Shown: one piece after another, positions 57,518 to 64,000 of the stretch
Layout: each line of letters begins with the position of its first letter
Numbering within the stretch: position 1 is the first letter of the stretch
DNA from: Desulforhopalus vacuolatus
Lineage (GTDB): Bacteria; Desulfobacterota; Desulfobulbia; Desulfobulbales; Desulfocapsaceae
DNA: 64,000 nucleotides
Direction: 5' to 3'
NCBI RefSeq assembly: GCF_016918505.1
Contig: NZ_JAFFPZ010000005.1
Span: 62,001 to 126,000 of the forward strand
The notes under the pieces: generated by a model
Database searches by the model: none
The model's input: the letters and a program-made list of their open reading frames with translations, nothing else
What the model was told of the DNA's origin: nothing
Program-made: the position numbers and the translations under genes

Positions 57518-59065
57518 ATGCAGATTGGAATACCAAAAGAACAGGTTGCAGGAGAGAAACGGATTGCCGCCACTCCCCGGACTGTTGCCCAGTTGAAGAA
57601 ACTGGGTTTTACCGTAGCTGTCGAAAAAGGCGCTGGCCTGAATGCAAATTTTAGCGATGAAGCCTATCTCGAAGCAGGTGCAGAACTCGTTGAAAAAGAG
57701 GTGGCATGGCAGAGTGATCTTGTTTTAAAAATCAACGGCCCGATTACAACTGATCAGGAAGATGAAATAGAGCTTCTCAGGGAGGGGACCACCTTCATCA
57801 GTCTGATAAGCCCGGCGCAAAATGAGGAAATGCTCAGTCGCCTGGCTGCAAAGGGCATTACCACCATGGCCATGGATATGGTTCCCCGCATCTCACGGTC
57901 GCAATCCATGGATGTCCTCAGTTCGATGGCCAATATCGCAGGTTATCGCGCTGTTATAGAGGCCGCGCACCACTTTGGCCGCTTTTTCGCAGGTCAAATT
58001 ACAGCGGCAGGCAAGGTGCCGCCGGCAAAGGTCATGATTATTGGTGCCGGGGTGGCCGGTCTTGCCGCAATTGGTGCCGCCGGAAGTCTTGGTGCTCAAG
58101 TGCGCGCATTTGACACCCGCCCTGAAGTCAAGGAACAGATCAATTCCATGGGGGCTGAATTTTTGGAAGTCACCATGGAGGAAGAGGCCGGGATTGGTGA
58201 TGGATACGCCCGGGTCATGTCTAAAGAATATATTGCGGCGGAAATGGAACTCTTCCGGGAACAGGCCAGAGAAGTGGATATCATTATCACCACGGCCCTT
58301 ATTCCGGGCAGACCTGCTCCCAAACTGATTCTTGACGACATGGTTGAATCGCTTCGGCCGGGCAGCGTTATTGTCGACCTTGCAGCGCCAAATGGCGGGA
58401 ACTGTACCATGACCGAGCCGGGCAAGGTTGTGGTCAAAAGTGGTGTTACCATTATCGGTTATACGGATCTGCCTTCCCGGATGGCGGGGCAGGCCAGCCA
58501 GTTGTTTGGTACCAATCTTGTCAACCTGCTGAAATTGCTCTGTAAAGAAAAAGACGGCACCCTCGCTGTTGATTTCGATGATGTCATAATTCGTGGCGTT
58601 ACGGTGGTAAAGGGGAGCGAAATAACCTATCCACCGCCAGCTGTTCAGGTCAGTTCCAAACAACCGGCACCGGCAAAACCGATTGCGCAGCCGGAGGAAG
58701 AAAAGAAGAAGCCCTCAAAACCGTGGCTGCAAATGTTGTTTATTGCCATTGGTGCATGCGCTATTGCCAGCCTTGGAGCCTTCGCGCCGACTGAATTTTT
58801 AGGGCATTTCATTATATTTGCGCTCTCCTGTGTCCTTGGATATTACGTGATCTGGAATGTCACCCATGCATTGCATACCCCCTTGATGAGTGTCACCAAT
58901 GCCATATCTGGTATTATCATCGTCGGTGCGTTGCTGCAGATCGGGCATCAAGGTCTGCTTATACGATCGCTTGCGTTTATAGCTGTTCTGATTAGCTCAA
59001 TAAATATCTTCGGTGGCTTTTTTGTAACGCATCGCATGCTGAAGATGTTCAGGCTGGAGGAGTAA
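57518..59065 (+). CDS. pntA: NAD(P) transhydrogenase subunit alpha
   Basis: A 515-residue PntA. Domain I binds NAD(H): [20 protein letters not shown] at the start, [20 protein letters not shown] near residue 125-144, and the Rossmann motif [20 protein letters not shown] near 170-190. A linker rich in Pro, Lys and Glu (residues 372-405) leads to four C-terminal membrane helices ([20 protein letters not shown] onwards). With PntB it uses the proton gradient to make NADPH from NADH. ATG 57518 follows GGAGGAAAT (GAGG at 7 bp). pntB follows at 2 bp. Confidence 0.94.
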   Translation: MQIGIPKEQVAGEKRIAATPRTVAQLKKLGFTVAVEKGAGLNANFSDEAYLEAGAELVEKEVAWQSDLVLKINGPITTDQEDEIELLREGTTFISLISPAQNEEMLSRLAAKGITTMAMDMVPRISRSQSMDVLSSMANIAGYRAVIEAAHHFGRFFAGQITAAGKVPPAKVMIIGAGVAGLAAIGAAGSLGAQVRAFDTRPEVKEQINSMGAEFLEVTMEEEAGIGDGYARVMSKEYIAAEMELFREQAREVDIIITTALIPGRPAPKLILDDMVESLRPGSVIVDLAAPNGGNCTMTEPGKVVVKSGVTIIGYTDLPSRMAGQASQLFGTNLVNLLKLLCKEKDGTLAVDFDDVIIRGVTVVKGSEITYPPPAVQVSSKQPAPAKPIAQPEEEKKKPSKPWLQMLFIAIGACAIASLGAFAPTEFLGHFIIFALSCVLGYYVIWNVTHALHTPLMSVTNAISGIIIVGALLQIGHQGLLIRSLAFIAVLISSINIFGGFFVTHRMLKMFRLEE

Positions 59066-59067
59066 TA

Positions 59068-60471
59068 ATGTCACAGGGATTTGTTACAGGTATCTATATT
59101 ATCGCCGGACTGCTGTTCATTATGGCATTGGCCGGTCTGTCTACTCAGAAAACAGCCAGAAGGGGTAATATCTACGGTATTATCGGTATGGCAATAGCGC
59201 TGATTGCGACTATTTTCGGCCCCAATGAAGGCGGTCTCTCCTTTATCCTTATCGCCATGGCAATCGGTGCCGTCATCGGTCTCGTTATAGCGCTGAAGGT
59301 AGAAATTACGCAGATGCCACAGCTTATTGCGCTCCTGCACAGTTTTGTCGGCCTGTCAGCGGTGCTGGTCGGTTTCAACAGTTATTTCGGTTATCAGGCT
59401 CTTGCTCCTGTTGAAAAAGCGGCGATGGCCCAGGGGATGGTCACCGTTCATCTTGTAGAAGTTTTTATCGGCTCTTTTATTGGTGCGGTGACTCTTACCG
59501 GATCAATCGTCGCTTTTGGAAAGCTGCAGGGGTTGTTTTCATCGAAACCTCTGGTACTGCCCTATAAAAACAAACTCAACCTCCTTGCCATTATTGTCTC
59601 GAGTGTTCTTTTGGCGGTTTTTCTCCAGCAGGGTGGTGTCTTCTGGCCGCTTCTCCTCATGACAATCATCGCCCTGTTGTGCGGCTGGCATCTTGTTGCT
59701 TCCATTGGCGGCGCGGACATGCCGGTAGTTATCTCAATGCTGAACTCCTATTCTGGCTGGGCGGCAGCAGCGGCAGGCTTTATGCTCGACAATGATCTGC
59801 TCATCATCACAGGTGCTCTGGTCGGCTCCTCGGGTGCTATCCTTTCCTATATTATGTGCAAGGCGATGAACCGTTCGTTCATCAGCGTGATTGCAGGAGG
59901 TTTTGGTACTGACGGCAGCAGCGCCTCAGAAGACGCTGGTGATATGGGAGAGCATAAGGAAATCTCGGCAGAAGATGTTGCTGAGAAGTTGAAAGATGCA
60001 GAATCCGTCATTATTACCCCTGGATACGGCATGGCTGTCGCCCAGGCTCAATATACGGTTGCAGAAATTGTCCGAAAACTGAAGAAAAACGGCACGAAGG
60101 TGCGCTTTGGTATCCATCCTGTGGCAGGGCGGCTTCCCGGCCACATGAATGTTCTTCTGGCTGAAGCAAAGGTTCCGTATGATATCGTCCTGGAAATGGA
60201 CGAGATCAATGACGATTTTGGCGACACCGATGTTGTCCTTGTTATTGGTGCAAACGATACCGTCAACCCTGCAGCCCTGGAAGACCCGCACAGCCCGATT
60301 GCCGGCATGCCTGTTCTTGAGGTCTGGAAGGCAAGGCAAGTCATCATTTTCAAGCGCTCCATGCGTACCGGCTATGCCGGTGTGCAGAATCCTCTCTTTT
60401 TCAAAGACAATGCGTGGATGCTGTTTGGAGACGCAAAAAAATCTGTCGAGAGTATCGATAAAGCACTGTAA
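59068..60471 (+). CDS. pntB: NAD(P) transhydrogenase subunit beta
   Basis: A 467-residue PntB. Residues 1-265 form eight to nine membrane helices ([40 protein letters not shown] and [20 protein letters not shown], conserved proton-channel segments). Domain III binds NADP(H): [20 protein letters not shown] near residues 313-332, [20 protein letters not shown], and [20 protein letters not shown] near 391-410. GGAGGAG stands before the ATG at the end of pntA. Two hairpins follow, the second a terminator. Confidence 0.95.
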   Translation: MSQGFVTGIYIIAGLLFIMALAGLSTQKTARRGNIYGIIGMAIALIATIFGPNEGGLSFILIAMAIGAVIGLVIALKVEITQMPQLIALLHSFVGLSAVLVGFNSYFGYQALAPVEKAAMAQGMVTVHLVEVFIGSFIGAVTLTGSIVAFGKLQGLFSSKPLVLPYKNKLNLLAIIVSSVLLAVFLQQGGVFWPLLLMTIIALLCGWHLVASIGGADMPVVISMLNSYSGWAAAAAGFMLDNDLLIITGALVGSSGAILSYIMCKAMNRSFISVIAGGFGTDGSSASEDAGDMGEHKEISAEDVAEKLKDAESVIITPGYGMAVAQAQYTVAEIVRKLKKNGTKVRFGIHPVAGRLPGHMNVLLAEAKVPYDIVLEMDEINDDFGDTDVVLVIGANDTVNPAALEDPHSPIAGMPVLEVWKARQVIIFKRSMRTGYAGVQNPLFFKDNAWMLFGDAKKSVESIDKAL

Positions 60472-60501
60472 TCCGAATTGGTAAAAAAATTGGGTTAGAG
60501 A

Positions 60502-60533
60502 TTGTAGAGACAGGAGATGTTCTGTCTCTACAA
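60502..60533. repeat. TTGTAGAGACAG hairpin after pntB
   Basis: TTGTAGAGACAG-GAGATGTT-CTGTCTCTACAA is a perfect 12-bp stem of the same hairpin family as 57244 and 38246. No T-run follows directly. Confidence 0.65.
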
Positions 60534-60540
60534 CAAACGT

Positions 60541-60577
60541 CTCTCTTCACGCTTTCGCGTGAGGAGAGATTTTTTTT
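60541..60577 (+). terminator. Rho-independent terminator of pntAB
   Basis: CTCTCTTCACGC-TTTC-GCGTGAGGAGAG forms a 12-bp stem with one mispair, followed by eight T residues. Confidence 0.8.
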
Positions 60578-60618
60578 GCCCGAGGCAGTGTGTGCTGATA
60601 CACATTGTTTGTTTATTC

Positions 60619-63600
60619 ATTTCAATCCACGCTCCCGCATGGGGAGCGACGCTTTTCTCGCCGTCATGCGCAACTCCGCAGCAGGTTTCAATCCACGCTC
60701 CCGCATGGGGAGCGACCAAGGCCCGACCTCTTCAGAGTCTCCATCAAGAGTTTCAATCCACGCTCCCGCATGGGGAGCGACCTCTTGGTTATGGGCTTCA
60801 CCGGTGACAAGGCGCTTGTTTCAATCCACGCTCCCGCATGGGGAGCGACGGCTGGTGGCCCGGAGGCTGCGGGTTTCACTGAGTTTCAATCCACGCTCCC
60901 GCATGGGGAGCGACGCAGCAGGGTTCAAAAGATGTCAGAGCGCAGTGGGTTTCAATCCACGCTCCCGCATGGGGAGCGACGACAAAGACAACGCAGGGCT
61001 CTGTCAGTGGTGCGTGTTTCAATCCACGCTCCCGCATGGGGAGCGACATGTGTGATTCTGCAAAAAGCGCAACCATACTCAGGCGTGTTTCAATCCACGC
61101 TCCCGCATGGGGAGCGACCCCCGCCATGAGCCAATCAGTGCTGAAGATCACGGTTTCAATCCACGCTCCCGCATGGGGAGCGACCTCGTCGGCGAGTCTG
61201 ACCATTGCTGTGACTGGGGTTTCAATCCACGCTCCCGCATGGGGAGCGACGACATTAACAATATTCAACCCACTAATATCCTGATCGTTTCAATCCACGC
61301 TCCCGCATGGGGAGCGACATGGCGGGTTACGCCTCAGCCTCACTCTCACCGTTGTTTCAATCCACGCTCCCGCATGGGGAGCGACCTGTCACGCTGGTTT
61401 CGTTGACATATACACGTGAGTTTCAATCCACGCTCCCGCATGGGGAGCGACCAGAGGCGGGCAGGCGGACGGCGACGAATGGTGTTTCAATCCACGCTCC
61501 CGCATGGGGAGCGACCAAGCTCTGCGCCATGCCTTCAATCAGAGCACGTGTTTCAATCCACGCTCCCGCATGGGGAGCGACCACGTGTTTCTTCTGCGCT
61601 TGAGGCGTCTGTTGTGTTTCAATCCACGCTCCCGCATGGGGAGCGACTCGGGGGCTATGTCGATTGCGGGGAGGAGACCGGGGTTTCAATCCACGCTCCC
61701 GCATGGGGAGCGACTGTTTTTTCTGTCTATAAGGGCCTGTAATCGTTGAGTTTCAATCCACGCTCCCGCATGGGGAGCGACCAGATTACCAACAAAAAAC
61801 AGAAGGAGGAAGACGTGTTTCAATCCACGCTCCCGCATGGGGAGCGACCCGTTTTCCTTGTCGGTGAAGGAAACAGCCAACTTGTTTCAATCCACGCTCC
61901 CGCATGGGGAGCGACCGAGTGCGATTCGCATTCCGACACCGCGAACCACACTTGTTTCAATCCACGCTCCCGCATGGGGAGCGACCTCGGGATCAAACCG
62001 CAAAACTCGTGAGCAACCTGTTTCAATCCACGCTCCCGCATGGGGAGCGACCATGTTTTTCGGTAGCCACGCATGAGGTCGTTTGGGGGTTTCAATCCAC
62101 GCTCCCGCATGGGGAGCGACTTTATGCTGCTGCTGCAACCGCGAAACTTGTGGTGTTTCAATCCACGCTCCCGCATGGGGAGCGACGGATAAGTCATTGC
62201 AGCAGCATCCGAACCAACAGGGTTTCAATCCACGCTCCCGCATGGGGAGCGACGACGGAGCTCCGGAAGTATTTTGAAGGATATCCGAGTTTCAATCCAC
62301 GCTCCCGCATGGGGAGCGACTTTGAAGATCTTCTCGATATGATGTCGGAGATGGGGTTTCAATCCACGCTCCCGCATGGGGAGCGACGGTCTTTGTACTC
62401 GGGGAGATGCAGACACGGTCTTGGGTTTCAATCCACGCTCCCGCATGGGGAGCGACATTGAATAGAAGAAAATTTCGCGGCGTGTCGTTGTTTCAATCCA
62501 CGCTCCCGCATGGGGAGCGACGCATTATACATTGTTGGGGGAAATGGGATCGTTCTCGTTTCAATCCACGCTCCCGCATGGGGAGCGACATTGACGCCTT
62601 TATCGGATCCAACGCTAGATTAAGGTTTCAATCCACGCTCCCGCATGGGGAGCGACTACCCTCTTTCAGCAGTGTATTGATGTGCTTGCGTTTCAATCCA
62701 CGCTCCCGCATGGGGAGCGACAGCGGGTTATGGGTGACAGTTATAAATGGCAAGAGTTTCAATCCACGCTCCCGCATGGGGAGCGACGCTCGATACCGAT
62801 GCAGATCTTATCATGCAAGCCAGCAAGAGTTTCAATCCACGCTCCCGCATGGGGAGCGACAAATTTCCACTGCAACAGGCGGAAAATTTATTGGTTTCAA
62901 TCCACGCTCCCGCATGGGGAGCGACGTTGAGCTGTACCAGACTGCTCTGATTAGGACCTGTTTCAATCCACGCTCCCGCATGGGGAGCGACTTATTCCAT
63001 TCTTGTGATCGACCTGATATTCTGGGTTTCAATCCACGCTCCCGCATGGGGAGCGACCATTATATTGAGACACCAGAGGGCTACGTCATTGTTGTTTCAA
63101 TCCACGCTCCCGCATGGGGAGCGACTGCGATAAAAAAAGCGGGCTCGGTTACCACAAGCGTTTCAATCCACGCTCCCGCATGGGGAGCGACGTTGTTTTT
63201 ATATCAAAATAAACGGAGGACAACGTGTTTCAATCCACGCTCCCGCATGGGGAGCGACTGAAGAGGTCTTTTGTCCTGAGTCAATGCGGTCGATGTTTCA
63301 ATCCACGCTCCCGCATGGGGAGCGACAACGAGAGTATTATGTCACCAACAAGCTACCCGTGTTTCAATCCACGCTCCCGCATGGGGAGCGACCCTCGGTG
63401 AAAATACTTGATGCCTTCCCACCGGCCGTGTTTCAATCCACGCTCCCGCATGGGGAGCGACCAGTTTTTGTCCAATATACGATGAAGAATTTACAGTTTC
63501 AATCCACGCTCCCGCATGGGGAGCGACCAGTATCTTCGAAGTGATGCTGTGGCCTCTTTTGTGTTTCAATCCACGCTCCCGCATGGGGAGCGACTGACGA

Positions 63601-63725
63601 CCTGTGTTGGTATGTCGGATACAGGAAAGTTTCAATCCACGCTCCCGCATGGGGAGCGACGATGGGGTGAGGGATGCAGCAAAAGTTTTGATTGTTTCAA
63701 TCCACGCTCCCGCATGGGGAGCGAC
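60619..63725 (-). CRISPR. Type I-C CRISPR array: 47 repeats, 46 spacers
   Basis: The 32-bp repeat begins GTTTCAATCCACGCTCCCGC and ends ATGGGGAGCGAC on the plus strand. Read on the minus strand it starts GTCGCTCC and ends ATTGAAAC, the type I-C orientation, so transcription should run right to left. Counting by eye gives 47 copies from 60619-60650 to 63694-63725. All look identical except the leftmost, whose last minus-strand base is changed, as expected for the leader-distal end. Spacers are mostly 33-37 bp, with outliers of 32, 38, 39 and 41. All look unique. Open frames seen across the array are repeat artefacts. Confidence 0.98.
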
Positions 63726-63905
63726 TGTCAATCTGTAACATTGCGAAAAGATTGAGTTAATTTCTCCGATTTTGCGATTCCCGGAAAATTGAGAATCACG
63801 CTTTTGCCAAAGTTCAATAAAAATCTAAAAAAGTGTTTAAAAACAATGCCTGCGAACCTCCCGGGTTTTTCTGTATGTGAAAGATTCGCGCAACTCTTCT
63901 AAGTC
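63726..63905 (-). promoter_or_regulatory. CRISPR leader
   Basis: A 180-bp AT-rich, gene-free stretch between the first repeat and the end of cas2. It includes GAAAATTGAGAATCACGC and long A-runs. Position and orientation agree with a leader that carries the array promoter and the integration site for new spacers. Confidence 0.75.
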
Positions 63906-64000
63906 TTAAATAATTAATGCTCCTTCCTGGTCAATACCCTCTTTTGCTCCGATGTGTTCTACCCGCTTTCTCCAATTTGCTCCCAGAAAATAGAAGCGCA
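63906..64000 (-). CDS. cas2: Cas2, type I-C, C-terminal end (rest outside window)
   Basis: The minus-strand frame ending at TAA 63906-63908 gives 31 residues: LRFYFLGANWRKRVEHIGAK followed by EGIDQEGALII. This is the conserved C-terminus of type I-C Cas2 (LRFYxLGxNW, VEHxGAK, GxLII). Cas2 dimers bridge two Cas1 dimers in spacer integration. Its position next to the leader and its strand fit the usual order cas3-cas5-cas8c-cas7-cas4-cas1-cas2-leader-array. The 5' part lies beyond 64000. Confidence 0.85.
   Translation of the reverse strand, partial: RFYFLGANWRKRVEHIGAKEGIDQEGALII

Noticed and set aside
60517-63755. Many long open frames with repeated FNPRSRMGSD, STLPHGER and APHAGAW peptides
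   Set aside because: They are translations of the CRISPR repeat in different frames (repeat-spacer period leaves frames open). No ribosome sites and no independent coding signal.
63726-63905. Possible small genes between the array and cas2
   Set aside because: No start with ribosome site and no frame of meaningful length. The AT-rich content fits a leader.
1-64000. tRNA and rRNA genes, prophage structural genes
   Set aside because: Looked for in the intergenic regions and the coding set. None could be recognised.

Overview
The window looks like a chromosomal stretch of a Gram-negative anaerobe, most likely a Desulfobacterota (Desulfobulbales-type) bacterium. The signs are rubrerythrin, a Mop-type molybdenum aldehyde oxidoreductase beside a DsrC/TusE-like protein, a ferredoxin-nitroreductase fusion, proton-translocating PntAB, lipid A aminoarabinose genes and lipoproteins with clear lipoboxes. 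This placement is inferred from gene content; no rRNA or tRNA gene was seen.

Region 1 (1-17.3 kb) is accessory DNA. After a Sel1-repeat fragment and an AAA ATPase comes a decayed plasmid segment (about 1.7-6.1 kb). It holds an intact iteron-type rep gene, an intact korB/parB-like gene, a second parB copy with a large internal deletion, two different iteron arrays, a fragment of the conjugation ATPase trbB, a small inverted-repeat element and an IS607-type recombinase cut off just before its catalytic serine. It is followed by a tightly packed defence-type operon (6.2-17.2 kb): small HTH protein, PLD/SNF2 helicase, DUF4391 protein, GxxExxY protein, type III Mod, RhuM-family protein and type III Res. 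A roughly 30-bp sequence occurs in direct orientation at both edges (1671 and 17291), so the two blocks may form one island of about 15.6 kb.

Region 2 (17.5-29.9 kb) is mostly core metabolism and envelope: arnA, arnD and an ArnT-like transferase, two small lipoproteins (DUF4810, DUF799/GNA1162), a ZnuABC-type metal transporter, a nitroreductase, a YhcC-like radical SAM protein, an AlaC-like aminotransferase and rubrerythrin. Region 3 (30.0-32.2 kb) is a small insertion bounded by 35-bp direct repeats, carrying a DprA-like gene, a 5'-truncated helicase-phosphoribosyltransferase gene and a transposase scrap.

Region 4 (32.2-57.2 kb) holds FMN-riboswitch-controlled ribB, the Mop enzyme and TusE-like protein, a cysteine-desulfurase-like enzyme, a PanF/YhdT symporter pair, several nitroreductases and exporters, a glycine-betaine-type ABC transporter whose binding protein has been tandemly duplicated, an orphan MASE3-PAS protein, pyridoxamine kinase and a BaeSR-like two-component pair. 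Many intergenic gaps hold copies of a few dispersed short repeats.

Region 5 (57.2-64.0 kb) holds pntAB and a CRISPR array that I count as 47 repeats and 46 spacers (type I-C repeat). Leader and cas2 lie at the right edge, so the remaining cas genes should lie beyond the window. A second, decayed cas2 3' fragment lies on the other side of pntAB. All counts and alignments were made by eye, and hand-derived coordinates may be off by a base or two.
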